26,235 bases of DNA from a virus (IMGVR_UViG_3300032240_001988:1-26235), one strand, 5' to 3'. Shown: positions 7,579 through 16,105, counted from the stretch's first letter. The notes: generated by a model not told the origin, from the sequence alone. A program made the numbers and translations.

Positions 7579-10220
7579 GTACGACCATCAAGATCGACCC
7601 AAGTAACTTCAGCGGACCGGACGCCGAAAGCCACGCCAAAGAAGTAGGCCAAGTCAATTCCACGCAGAGGCGCGAGGCACGCGCAGAGGCGCTTCTTCCC
7701 GGCCAGCAGCGCTTGGCCAATGCCCGCGCACAGCAGATTGAGGCCAAGAACGCGGCGGCTGCCAAAGTCGAGGCAGACGCGGCCCGCGCCACACTGAACG
7801 CCCAAAGCGTTCTGCGCGGCCGTGTGCAAGACACTCTTGCGGCCCTTGCGAAAGTGCGCAAGCTCGCCTATCAGGGCGCGGGCTACGCCGCCTTGGCGCG
7901 CAAAATCCCGGGGACGCAGGCAAAGGAGCTGCAGTCCGCCCTTGAGTATGCGACGAAGTCGGGGGTATTCAGCCAGTCCCTTGCGGACCTGAAGAGTGGC
8001 AGCAAGACGGGAAGCACCAGCATTGGTCGCATTCTGCAGTCTGAAATCCCCATGCTTGTAGGTCGCTTTGGTGCCCTCGACGCCGAGCGTAATCCGACGG
8101 GCATCATCCAAACTGTGGACGATATCGAAAATGCCGTCCGCACCGCCTACGCCCGCGAGAACGGCGCTAGTGATGCACTGGCAAGCCAAGACCCCCAGAC
8201 ACGCCTGCGCGCCATGACGGCGTACGGCATCACGGAGCCCGGCCAGCCGCGCTCGCCTGCCGTATCGGCTCCGCTGTACAGCAAGCCCACGGAGACCCCG
8301 GGCCTGCTCGCGGCGGGCTCCGAAACCAAGTCGCTGCCGATCCCGCCTGCGATGCAGCAGGCATTCGAGGGCTACGTCGCAAAGAACTACGGCGACCTTG
8401 ATCCCAAGGCCTACGCCGATTTCCGCGCCCAGCTCGACAAGCAGTACAACTTTGGCCCTCTCGATCCGGCTAAGCGGGCGGAGTACGAGAAGGAGGCCGC
8501 GACCCTCAACGACATGGCCAAGCGCGGTGTTTCCGCGAACCTGCAAATCCCTCCAGTGAACGCCGCCGCGACGGCATTTGAGAAGGAAACTGCAGACGCC
8601 GCCGCAGACCCGATTGGCAGCCGCTTGAAGGCCGCGCTGGCGGGCGCCGCGCAGTCTGGTGTGGGTCTTATCTTCAACGAAGATACGCGCGCCAAGCTGG
8701 CCGCGCTGCAGCAGAAGCACCCCGAATGGGCTACGGGCGGCAAGCTGGCCGATGCGGTTCTCCTGACTTCGCTTGGCGCACGCGCGGGGATGAACCCGTT
8801 CACCGCAAACGTCGTGCAGGGCGCGTACTCGGGCGCTAATGAGCATCCCGAGGCCCCGGTGTCCGGTGCCGCTGTCGGTGCCGCTACAAACGCCGCCTTC
8901 GGCAAGGCGGGCGAGGCGGTCGCGCCCTTCATCAAGGGTGTCGGCAACGTGCCGCTTCCGCTCATGACCAAGTACGGCGTGCCCACGACGGCGGGCGACA
9001 TTTTGGGCGGCCTCACGTCCAAGTACATCGAGCCGACCATTGCCAAAATCCCGTTTGCGGGGGCTCCGCTGCGCGCGCGGCAGAACGAGGCCCTGAAGGG
9101 CTTCAACAGCGCCGCGCTTAATCACGCGCTTGAGGACATCGGTGCCACTACAGGCCGCGCCATTGGCCACGAGGGCGCGGCTACTGCGCTTGATGCGGTG
9201 AACGGTGCCTACACGGCGGCCCTGCACGACGTACAGGTTCCGCAGATCAGGGACAAGATCGACGGTTTCCTCGTCCAGCTTGACAAGACCGCGCCCGCCG
9301 CAGGCAAGACCCTGCGGAACGCGATCCAGCCGATCCTTGAGAAGACGGAACTCAACGGCGAGGATGTCCAGCAGCTTCTGCAGGAAGTGCGCAACACCGC
9401 GTCGGGCTTCCGGGGCGAACCGGGCTGGAAGCAGAACATCAAGCCAGCCACCGACGGCATGCAGAAGACTGTCGAGGAGCACCTTGCAGAGAACGGCTTC
9501 AAGGATAATCTGGCCCTCCTCCGCAAGGCCAACGCCGCAAACCGCAAGGTCAGCGTCGTCGTTGACAGCGTAAACGCGCATCAGGGCGAGGGTGGCGTGT
9601 TCACTCCGAAGACCCTGCTGAAGAACGCAGAAAGCAGTGCCAAAGACTTTGAGGGCAAGGGAGCCCTCGCGCGCAACCAGACTGCCGCTGGCGAGCCTAT
9701 CCCCATGCTCGACATCGCCAAGGAAGGCATGCGCCTCGGCATGCCCGGAAAGACCGGCATGACCGCGCCCGCCACCGTTGCTGGCCTCGGCCTTGCCGAT
9801 CTGGGCGTGCGGTATCTGGCGCGCGACGAAAACGACCACAGCGGCGACTATGCGGCCAATGCCCTGCGCGATACGGCCCTCCTCACCGCGCTGGCCGGTG
9901 GCCCGGCTGCAGCCTACACCAAAACCGCGCAGAACGCGGCGCGCAAGCGTCTCCTGCAGACCGGCGGCGGCAATTGGCTGACGGATGCGCTCCTGCGCTA
10001 CGCCCCTGCCGCAGGCGCCACTGTCGCGCGGAACTTCGTCAACCCCACCCCGCGCTACGCGCCGCCCGCCGTGTCTGGCGGCTTTGCGCAGTTGCCGCTG
10101 CCGAGCGGCATCATGCCGCCCGTGGTCGATCTGCCGCCGGAGGACCAGTCCGCCGAGCAGGGTACGGACCAGAGCCTTAACCAGAGCACGGGGCTGGCTT
10201 ACCCCGTCGGGAACGAGTAG
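7575..10220 (+). CDS. Large internal virion / DNA-ejection candidate (881 aa)
   Basis: ATG at 7575 overlaps the previous stop (ATGA). The first ~110 residues are an Ala/Gln/Arg/Glu-rich helix (likely coiled coil). Residues ~110-330 are a helical domain with a Pro-rich linker. Near residues 400-470 lies a small-residue, weakly hydrophobic stretch (AVGAATNAAFGKAGEAV) that could insert in membranes. The C-terminal half contains V-P-T-T-A-G-D-I-L-G-G, then F-N-S-A-A-L-N-H-A-L, and then G-G-V-F-T-P-K-T-L-L-K-N-A near residue 675. These elements recur in large phage internal or ejection proteins of proteobacterial podophages and prophages. No transglycosylase catalytic motif was found. It is the largest product of the operon and a likely part of the ejected trans-envelope conduit; that role is inferred from architecture and position. 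Confidence 0.65.
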   Translation: MSTTIKIDPSNFSGPDAESHAKEVGQVNSTQRREARAEALLPGQQRLANARAQQIEAKNAAAAKVEADAARATLNAQSVLRGRVQDTLAALAKVRKLAYQGAGYAALARKIPGTQAKELQSALEYATKSGVFSQSLADLKSGSKTGSTSIGRILQSEIPMLVGRFGALDAERNPTGIIQTVDDIENAVRTAYARENGASDALASQDPQTRLRAMTAYGITEPGQPRSPAVSAPLYSKPTETPGLLAAGSETKSLPIPPAMQQAFEGYVAKNYGDLDPKAYADFRAQLDKQYNFGPLDPAKRAEYEKEAATLNDMAKRGVSANLQIPPVNAAATAFEKETADAAADPIGSRLKAALAGAAQSGVGLIFNEDTRAKLAALQQKHPEWATGGKLADAVLLTSLGARAGMNPFTANVVQGAYSGANEHPEAPVSGAAVGAATNAAFGKAGEAVAPFIKGVGNVPLPLMTKYGVPTTAGDILGGLTSKYIEPTIAKIPFAGAPLRARQNEALKGFNSAALNHALEDIGATTGRAIGHEGAATALDAVNGAYTAALHDVQVPQIRDKIDGFLVQLDKTAPAAGKTLRNAIQPILEKTELNGEDVQQLLQEVRNTASGFRGEPGWKQNIKPATDGMQKTVEEHLAENGFKDNLALLRKANAANRKVSVVVDSVNAHQGEGGVFTPKTLLKNAESSAKDFEGKGALARNQTAAGEPIPMLDIAKEGMRLGMPGKTGMTAPATVAGLGLADLGVRYLARDENDHSGDYAANALRDTALLTALAGGPAAAYTKTAQNAARKRLLQTGGGNWLTDALLRYAPAAGATVARNFVNPTPRYAPPAVSGGFAQLPLPSGIMPPVVDLPPEDQSAEQGTDQSLNQSTGLAYPVGNE

Positions 10221-10957
10221 TGGCCGCCAAGCAAACCTCGTGGCTTGATGATCTGCTGATGGCGGTCAGCCGTCGCAGCAACGACATCGTCGGCGGCGCT
10301 GCCGATCTGGCCGCGCAGTACGGAGTGACGCCCGCCAACTCCGCCGCGTGGGTGGCGCAGCACATCGCCGGGTACAGCCCGCAGGAGGCCGAGCGCATTC
10401 GGCGCAATCTCTCCGGCGTGGGCAGTATGCGCAATGTGGTCGAGGCGGGCGTCCGTTCGAATGAGAACCGCTTCCGCCGCGCGGGCGGTGTCGGATCACG
10501 CGCGCCCGAGGAGGTGCAGATGCCCACGCACCTGAGCGCGGTAACGTACAACCCGGGCGCTGTCGTTCGCGCCGTGGCGCACGCCGCGCCAACCGCCCTG
10601 CAGGCCATCCCCGGCGCTCTGCATACGGCAGGCTCGTATGTATCGTCGCACACGCCCAGTGCCGTTGGGAGAGATGTAAGCGGCCTCCTGTCGCAGGCCT
10701 ATGATGCCATCAAGGCCGACCCGTACGGCATACCCTTCGACACGGCCCTGTACCCCGCCTTTCCACTGGCCGCGAGCGCGGATGACTACGCCCAGTTGCG
10801 CGAGGCTTCGCAAAGCCTTGAGCCGTACGTCAAGGATGACGCGGAGGCCGCCAAGGCGCAGAACACGGTAGACCTCATGAGCGCACTGCCCCTCGCGGTG
10901 GCCGTTCCCGCCGCTGGCAGCAAGGCACTGGCCGTCAGGAGGAAATTGTGGCCCTGA
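10220..10957 (+). CDS. Helical virion-operon protein, unknown function (245 aa)
   Basis: GTG at 10220 shares a base with the upstream TAG (TAGTG), so expression is probably coupled to the large ejection candidate. The N-terminus (WLDDLLMAVSRRSNDIVGG, then A-D-L-A-A-Q-Y-G-V-T-P) looks like a short amphipathic helix pair. The middle is rich in Ala, Val and His; residues about 150-200 read as a helix-turn segment with A-D-P-Y-G-I-P-F-D-T-A-L-Y-P. A hydrophobic C-terminal stretch (MSALPLAVAVPAAGSKALAV) could be a membrane or membrane-surface helix. No family was recognised. The size and C-terminal hydrophobic segment would fit a small ejection protein. Confidence 0.6.
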   Translation: MAAKQTSWLDDLLMAVSRRSNDIVGGAADLAAQYGVTPANSAAWVAQHIAGYSPQEAERIRRNLSGVGSMRNVVEAGVRSNENRFRRAGGVGSRAPEEVQMPTHLSAVTYNPGAVVRAVAHAAPTALQAIPGALHTAGSYVSSHTPSAVGRDVSGLLSQAYDAIKADPYGIPFDTALYPAFPLAASADDYAQLREASQSLEPYVKDDAEAAKAQNTVDLMSALPLAVAVPAAGSKALAVRRKLWP

Positions 10958-12861
10958 TCCCCTACCTTGCACGCCTTGCGGCCAAGGCAGCCAAGAGCGC
11001 CGAGACGCGGGCCGCCGAGGAGGCCGCAGCGCAGTCAGCAGCACGGGCCGCCGAGGAGGCCGCAGCGCGCAGTTTGGCCGTCAGGGTAAAGCCGCGCGCC
11101 TTGCCCGCGCCGCCCAAGGTGCTGGCGCTGCCTGCACCGAAGCCGGGCCTTCCGTCGCTGGCGGCCAAGCCGCGCGGCGGCCAGTTCTTCCCTGACGCAC
11201 CGCTTGGCGGGCACGACGCGGAGGCGGCGGGCTTTAAGATACGCGACCGTGGTGAGCACGCGCCCGCAGGCATGCGCTATCAGGTAGTCCGGCCGAGTGG
11301 GGAAGGCTCCGGCATGTTTGCCGACACTCCCGCCGACGCGCGCAGGCAAGCGAACAGTTACTACAAATCTACCAGCACAGCGCAGTATAATCTGTCGCCC
11401 GAGGCGGCCGCGCGTGAAATGCGCAGCGACGCGAACCTCATAGACTGGACACCTGAAGGAGGGACCAGTCCGGAGCACGGCAGGCAGCTCGGCGACTGGC
11501 TAGAGAAGGCACTCACCAAGTACTACAAGACGGACTTCGGCGCGCCGAACGACCCGCTGCGCGATCTGGCCGCGCGCGGCTTGCACTACGATCCGGAGAT
11601 GACGCCCGAACGGTGGCACCAGACGGTCAATGACAGCCTGCGCGAAGACCCCATCGGCTACTACACGGTGCCTCGCCATGAGAACGATATTCGCATGGAG
11701 CACAATCCGCCGCAGTTCTCAACCGACTTCGCGGGCGATACGGACAACCTCGCGCAGCAACTGGCCCCCGGCCTGAGCTACTACGCCAATGCCGACCCCA
11801 CCGCGCAGGGCGCGCTCATGCAGGCCGCGCCGTGGCTTCGCAAGCAACCCGCCACGGACATGCTGTACGGCATCCGACCCGAGATGGACCTGAGCCACTT
11901 CACGGATGAGATGCGCAACGCCATGGACGTAGGCCAGAGCGGTCTGCCGATGGACCTCGCCGTGCGCCCCGAGAGCCTGCAGCGCATGAGCTTCCCGCAA
12001 GCTGTGGAGCACGTCGGGAAGATCAACCAGTTCCGCGCTCGCGAAATGGAGCGGATGGATGCTGCGAAGCGCGCCGAAACCTTGAAACTTGCCGCGCAGC
12101 AACTGCGAGAGAGCCCGGTCACGCATCTGTTCAAGGAATACCCAGACGACCCGCGCGGTATGCGCTGGGTTGAGATGGCACCACCCAAAGGCGAAGGCTC
12201 GACTAACTACAACGTGCAGGACGAGTTGCAACGGGCGCTCAAGTTCGAGGGTGACACCATGGGCCACTGCGTCGGCGGCTACTGCCCCGATGTGATGTCT
12301 GGCCAGAGCCGCATCTTCTCGCTGCGCGATGCGGAGGGCATGCCGCACGTCACGATTGAGACATCGCCGCGCGGCGGCTGGCTATCTGGCGAGCAGCTAA
12401 ACGAGTGGGAGCCGGGGGCCTTTGACCGCTATCTAGCACAGCGGCACGAGGAAGGAGGCATCGGCGACATGCACCGTTGGGCGAACGTCAATTTCCCAGA
12501 CCAGATGACGGGCCAAGACATCGTCCAGATCAAGGGCCCAAAGAACCACAAGCCGCAACCCGAGTACCTGCCCTTCGTGCAGGACTTCGTGAAGAGCGGC
12601 AAGTGGGGCGACGTGGGCGATCTACGCAATACCGACCTCGTGCGGTTGCCGGACCAGCGGTTCATCACGCAGGAACAGTATCACGAAGGTATGGCCCGTG
12701 CTCGCGAAGCACTCCCGCCAGAAGCGGACCCATACTCTATGCTCACGTTCAACTGGAATGGCCTAGCTCCGCACTTCGAGGGTTACGCGCAGGGCGGTCT
12801 TGCGGTAAAGAAGTGCGGCTGCATGCAGTGCGGAGGCCTCGCGGTAAGGAAAGCGGCATGA
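10948..12861 (+). CDS. PcfJ-like domain protein in the ejection-gene cluster (637 aa)
   Basis: GTG at 10948 has AGGAGG at 10937-10942, 5 nt upstream, and overlaps the end of the previous gene. Residues 1-45 are an Ala/Glu helix built partly from a 12-codon repeat. The middle (about 60-420) is unassigned. Residues 438-475 contain M-G-H-C-V-G-G-Y, then G-Q-S-R-I-F-S-L-R-D, then P-H-V-T-I-E, followed at ~525 by D-I-V-Q-I-K-G-P-K-N. This is the conserved pattern of the PcfJ-like family, known from conjugative plasmids and phages, biochemical role unsettled. The C-terminus has two G-G-L-A-V-(K/R)-K boxes flanking a CGCMQC cluster (623-628). In a late virion operon it may be a packaged, injected protein acting early in infection; that is inference. 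The family call rests on the motif alone. Confidence 0.6.
   Translation: MALIPYLARLAAKAAKSAETRAAEEAAAQSAARAAEEAAARSLAVRVKPRALPAPPKVLALPAPKPGLPSLAAKPRGGQFFPDAPLGGHDAEAAGFKIRDRGEHAPAGMRYQVVRPSGEGSGMFADTPADARRQANSYYKSTSTAQYNLSPEAAAREMRSDANLIDWTPEGGTSPEHGRQLGDWLEKALTKYYKTDFGAPNDPLRDLAARGLHYDPEMTPERWHQTVNDSLREDPIGYYTVPRHENDIRMEHNPPQFSTDFAGDTDNLAQQLAPGLSYYANADPTAQGALMQAAPWLRKQPATDMLYGIRPEMDLSHFTDEMRNAMDVGQSGLPMDLAVRPESLQRMSFPQAVEHVGKINQFRAREMERMDAAKRAETLKLAAQQLRESPVTHLFKEYPDDPRGMRWVEMAPPKGEGSTNYNVQDELQRALKFEGDTMGHCVGGYCPDVMSGQSRIFSLRDAEGMPHVTIETSPRGGWLSGEQLNEWEPGAFDRYLAQRHEEGGIGDMHRWANVNFPDQMTGQDIVQIKGPKNHKPQPEYLPFVQDFVKSGKWGDVGDLRNTDLVRLPDQRFITQEQYHEGMARAREALPPEADPYSMLTFNWNGLAPHFEGYAQGGLAVKKCGCMQCGGLAVRKAA
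11008..11068 (+). repeat. 25-bp direct repeat in Ala-rich N-terminus
   Basis: A 25-bp block beginning CGGGCCGCCGAGGAGGCC occurs at 11008-11032 and identically at 11044-11068, a period of 36 bp (12 codons). It encodes the repeated R-A-A-E-E-A-A-A helix segment of the 637-aa protein. Confidence 0.9.
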
Positions 12862-14384
12862 GCATAATTTCGGATTTTGCGGCGAAGGCGGCCCGGACTG
12901 CAGCGGCGAAGGCGGCCCGCGAGGCCGAGGCAGAGGCTGCGCGCGTGGCCGAGGCAGAAGCCGCGCAGGCTGCAGCGCGCGCTGCGCGCAAAACTGCGCC
13001 AACCAGTTTTGTAGTGTCTGAGCGGCAAGCAGCGGCTGAAAAGGCCCGTGCGCAAGCCGCGCGTGCGACCAAAACCAAGTACTCCGCTGTGGAACCGCAC
13101 CCTGATCCGCACCCCGAACTAGTTGATATTCAGTTTCCGCAAGGCGCGGGCCTTGGTGGCCCCTTTGCCATTCAGCAAGGTGTCCCCCTTGTTGGCCGTA
13201 AGCCGTTCATGGCGCAGAGCAACCGTGGATATTCAGGGCTGGCGGCAAGTGTTCCAGCAAATCGGGTAGAGGCCGACATTGTGCCTTTTGTCGATATGGC
13301 TCCGCGCGTCATCCGGTCCCCGGAAGAGATTGCACGTCAGTTTGCCGCAGGTATTCCTCTCACTGGCGATAAACTGCGCGCGGGTGTGGGTATCGCTAAA
13401 GTCAATGATATGCCGCAAGTAGGCATCGCGCCTGCATGGGGCGGCCCAGACTTCCCTAGACAGCAAGCTGCTATGGGTAGACGGGATGCATGGGGCAGCT
13501 TGGACGCGGTTATCGGCGGGCTCAACAACATGCGCGCCGCTGGCGAAAAAATGTATAACGGTCCCGTGGCCGGTGTTTATACCGCCATGGGAAACACCGG
13601 CCTCGACCAATCGACGGCTATGATGGACCTGCTTGGGCGCCAGCTTGCGGCGGGTGGCGTCACTAAGGCAAATCTGAAAGTTCTTGACCAACGGGTAAAA
13701 GCTCTCATGGGCGAGGATTTCGCCAAAACATTTACGGGCTTTGCGAAAGACCCCATTGAAGCTGCGGCGCAACTGAGCGATGTAACTCGCGTTCAGATGC
13801 CAAAGCGCACCGCCATCATTCAGGGGCTTGATAGCGCCAATGCACTGGCTGCGGGGTTCCCTGATATTGGCGCTAATCGGGCGGCCGCTACCACACCGGA
13901 ATTGCTTTACGCACCCGAAGGTGCTTCTGGCCACATGATCTCAGGGCTGACGGGCGAGACCCCGAGCAGCAGTGTCCCCGGCGTTGGGCATCACCCTAAC
14001 TACTTGAAGACCATCACGGGAGACTACTTCGGGGGCTTGGAGCAGAGTGTTCCGCGCGAACTTATGTTCCCTAACTATTTCAAGGCGATGCACGGGTCTG
14101 GGTATGACCCTGTTCAAGTGCAAGCGTACTTGTTTTCCAGAACTCCGAAAGAGATCAAAGAAGCCTTCGGCTCAGACCCGCGCATTCAACCCTTCGATCA
14201 GGAATGGGTGGACAAGAACTCTAAGTATCTTGAGGACATCGCGAAGTACGGCCACGAGCCTTACGCGCGTGGTGGTCTCGCTGTGAAGCAGCGTCCAAAA
14301 CGCCCTTCGGCACCTCGCTCCCTTGCTGCTCGCAAACCCAGCAAGGAAGCGCCCAAGGCACGGCATGCGGGCAACATTCGCTAG
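12858..14384 (+). CDS. Orphan protein with Ala-rich N-terminus and GGLAVK tail (508 aa)
   Basis: Start chosen at ATG 12858: it overlaps the previous TGA (ATGA) and has AAGGA at 12846-12850, 7 nt upstream. Residues ~8-55 are an Ala/Arg/Glu helix with K-A-A-R repeats, like the N-terminus of the preceding protein. The body includes M-D-L-L-G-R-Q-L-A-A-G-G, a G-E-D-F-A-K-T-F-T-G-F segment, H-H-P-N-Y-L-K-T-I-T-G-D-Y-F-G-G and a D-P-V-Q-V-Q-A-Y-L-F helix. It ends with YARGGLAVK (469-477) and a basic Pro/Arg/Lys tail. No family was recognised; it could be a polyvalent-type injected protein. Base use is lower in GC than its neighbours (about 48% in 13681-13740 against about 73% in 11761-11820), suggesting a more recent origin. 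It is the last gene of the operon. Confidence 0.65.
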   Translation: MSIISDFAAKAARTAAAKAAREAEAEAARVAEAEAAQAAARAARKTAPTSFVVSERQAAAEKARAQAARATKTKYSAVEPHPDPHPELVDIQFPQGAGLGGPFAIQQGVPLVGRKPFMAQSNRGYSGLAASVPANRVEADIVPFVDMAPRVIRSPEEIARQFAAGIPLTGDKLRAGVGIAKVNDMPQVGIAPAWGGPDFPRQQAAMGRRDAWGSLDAVIGGLNNMRAAGEKMYNGPVAGVYTAMGNTGLDQSTAMMDLLGRQLAAGGVTKANLKVLDQRVKALMGEDFAKTFTGFAKDPIEAAAQLSDVTRVQMPKRTAIIQGLDSANALAAGFPDIGANRAAATTPELLYAPEGASGHMISGLTGETPSSSVPGVGHHPNYLKTITGDYFGGLEQSVPRELMFPNYFKAMHGSGYDPVQVQAYLFSRTPKEIKEAFGSDPRIQPFDQEWVDKNSKYLEDIAKYGHEPYARGGLAVKQRPKRPSAPRSLAARKPSKEAPKARHAGNIR

Positions 14385-14744
14385 TCACCGCCCCTCCCCC
14401 TTCGCCTCGGCCTTGAGCGCCGCGTAGGCGATGCAGTCCTCGGCGCTGTCGGCGTGGTAGGCCGCGCGCGTGAAGAGGCGCACGTCCTTGAGCACCTGCA
14501 GGAGCAGCCAGCCCTCGCTCTCGCTGAGCGTGTGACCCGTGATGGCGTTGAAGGCCGTCACGGCCTTTCCCATCGACCGCTCACCGCCGGGCGCGTCGTA
14601 CGTGCTGGCGCGGTCGTGCATGTGCCGTGCGGCGCGCCCCAGCAGCTCTGGGGCCTGCACAGGCGGTTGCGTCTCCTCGATCACCTCAAGGGTATACGGC
14701 GGCACCTCATAGAGCGGCTCGCTATCGCTGGGCAGGTCGTTCAT
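14385..14744 (-). CDS. DUF6378 domain phage protein (119 aa)
   Basis: ATG at 14744 (complement) overlaps the SNF2 helicase stop (ATGA), with GGAG 7 nt upstream. After a ~35-residue acidic, Pro-rich N-terminus, the body has the DUF6378 pattern: R-A-A-R-H-M-H-D-R-A-S-T-Y-D, G-G-E-R-S-M-G-K-A-V-T-A-F-N, T-G-H-x-L-S-E-S-E-G-W-L-L-L-Q-V-L-K, then a D-S-A-E-D-C-I-A-Y-A-A-L-K-A-E-A helix. The family is common in phages and its function is unknown; the conserved His, Asp and Glu residues in an all-helical setting resemble nucleotide-metabolism (MazG-like) folds, which is only my inference. It is the last gene of the replication arm and ends directly against the stop of the late operon. Confidence 0.8.
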   Translation of the reverse strand: MNDLPSDSEPLYEVPPYTLEVIEETQPPVQAPELLGRAARHMHDRASTYDAPGGERSMGKAVTAFNAITGHTLSESEGWLLLQVLKDVRLFTRAAYHADSAEDCIAYAALKAEAKGEGR

Positions 14745-16105
14745 TTCTTTCTCCGTTTCATTGCCTCAAGCAGGACTTCCTGCGTGGTCTTCTTCGATGT
14801 GAGGCGGTCCAGCACCATGTCGTCCACGGTGTTCCGGGCCAATATACGGTGAACAAAAACAGGACGGTTAAATCCCGCCTGCTTCTGGCGCATGGGCCCG
14901 ATACGCTCGATGATCTGCATGTCATTCTCAAGGCTCCAATTTGAGGAAAAGAAGGCCAAGATGTTGCCGCCATCGGCAAGGTTCAGTCCGTGACCCGCCG
15001 ACGCAGGGTGAGCGAGTAGTACCTCGATCCGCCCGGCGTTCCAGTCGTGGATCGTACGAGGGTCAGCGTCCAGCGTCCGAGCTTGAGGGAAGTGACGCCG
15101 TAGCCGCTCCAAGTCGTGCTTGAAGTTGTAGGCGACGAGGACGGGCGCGCCGTTGGCCTCTTCAACGACGCTGTCGAGCGCCTCCAGTTTCGCATCGTGA
15201 ACCGTCTCCCACTCGGTGCCCTCATTCATGTAGATCGCACCGTTGGCAATCTGCAAGCACTTCTGGGTGCGCACGGCGGCATTGGCTGCCGCCACGCCCT
15301 CCGCGCCGATCTGGGCGAACATCTCCTCCTCCATGTCGTCGTACAGGATGCGCGCGGCGCGCGGCAAGTCCACGTAGATCGGGTTGCGGATCGGCTCGTC
15401 CACGGGCAGGCCGGTGACGGTCAGGCAGATGTCGCGTAGCAGCTCCTGTATCTCCTCCTGCGCGTGTGGCAGGGGCTGCAGGCTGAAGCCGTCATAGCCG
15501 CGCGTGAACCAGCGCTGCTCGAAGGCCGTGAAGGTGCGCCCCAGCCTCTCGCCCTTGTCGAGGAACCACGTCTGTCCCCACAGGTCTTTCAGGCCGTTGG
15601 CCCCGGGCGTGCCGGTGAGGCCGACGAAGCGCCTCACCTTGCTGTGCGCCACGCGCCCCAGCGCGGCCGCGCGCTTGCTGCCCTGCCGGATGCGGAAGCT
15701 CTTGAGGCGCGTCAGCTCGTCCGCCACCACCGTGACGAAGGGCCACCCCTCGCCCAGCGTCTCGCACAGCCAGACGAGGTTGTCGTAGGCCATGGTGTAG
15801 ATGTCCGCCGGGGTGTCAAGCGCCGCCTTACGCTGCTTGGGCGTGCCGGTGATGGAGACGACGCGCAGGCGGCGCAGGTGACCCCACTTGGCCACCTCGT
15901 CCGGCCACGTGGTGATGGCCACGCGCTTGGGTGCCAGCACCAGCACGGGGTAGGCCCCCTCGACCAGATCGAGGGCGTCCAGAGCCGTCAGGGTGGTGAC
16001 GGTCTTGCCGCCCCCCATGGGCATCCAGAGGGCCGTACGAGGATGCTCGTACAGCCACTCCATCGCCTCCTGCTGGTAGTCGTGCGGGGTGAAGGTGCGG
16101 CTCAC
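14741..16105 (-). CDS. SNF2-type superfamily II DNA helicase/translocase
   Basis: 454 residues. Start chosen at GTG 16105, which overlaps the zinc-protein stop (GTGA); a GTG 9 nt upstream is possible, while the longer open frame to 16870 is only a shadow of the zinc-protein gene. Motif I is M-G-G-G-K-T (K34, T35), motif II is V-A-D-E-L-T (D129, E130), motif III is L-T-G-T-P (163-167). The C-terminal RecA lobe has H-P-A-S-A-G-H-G-L-N-L (motif V) and Q-I-I-E-R-I-G-P-M-R-Q (motif VI). This is the compact phage SNF2 group lacking long insertions. Such enzymes use ATP to move along or remodel branched DNA and often accompany PolA, VRR-NUC, DUF2800 and DUF2815 genes, as here. Likely role: fork or recombination-intermediate processing in the cytoplasm. 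Confidence 0.9.
   Translation of the reverse strand: MSRTFTPHDYQQEAMEWLYEHPRTALWMPMGGGKTVTTLTALDALDLVEGAYPVLVLAPKRVAITTWPDEVAKWGHLRRLRVVSITGTPKQRKAALDTPADIYTMAYDNLVWLCETLGEGWPFVTVVADELTRLKSFRIRQGSKRAAALGRVAHSKVRRFVGLTGTPGANGLKDLWGQTWFLDKGERLGRTFTAFEQRWFTRGYDGFSLQPLPHAQEEIQELLRDICLTVTGLPVDEPIRNPIYVDLPRAARILYDDMEEEMFAQIGAEGVAAANAAVRTQKCLQIANGAIYMNEGTEWETVHDAKLEALDSVVEEANGAPVLVAYNFKHDLERLRRHFPQARTLDADPRTIHDWNAGRIEVLLAHPASAGHGLNLADGGNILAFFSSNWSLENDMQIIERIGPMRQKQAGFNRPVFVHRILARNTVDDMVLDRLTSKKTTQEVLLEAMKRRKK

Noticed and set aside
7533-9839. 768-codon open frame on the minus strand
   Set aside because: It lies wholly antisense to the 881-aa virion gene, which has coupled start and stop signals; such long shadows are expected in GC-rich DNA.
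12477-12857. N-terminal extension of the 508-aa protein
   Set aside because: It overlaps the end of the PcfJ-like gene in another frame; ATG 12858 has a Shine-Dalgarno and an ATGA overlap.
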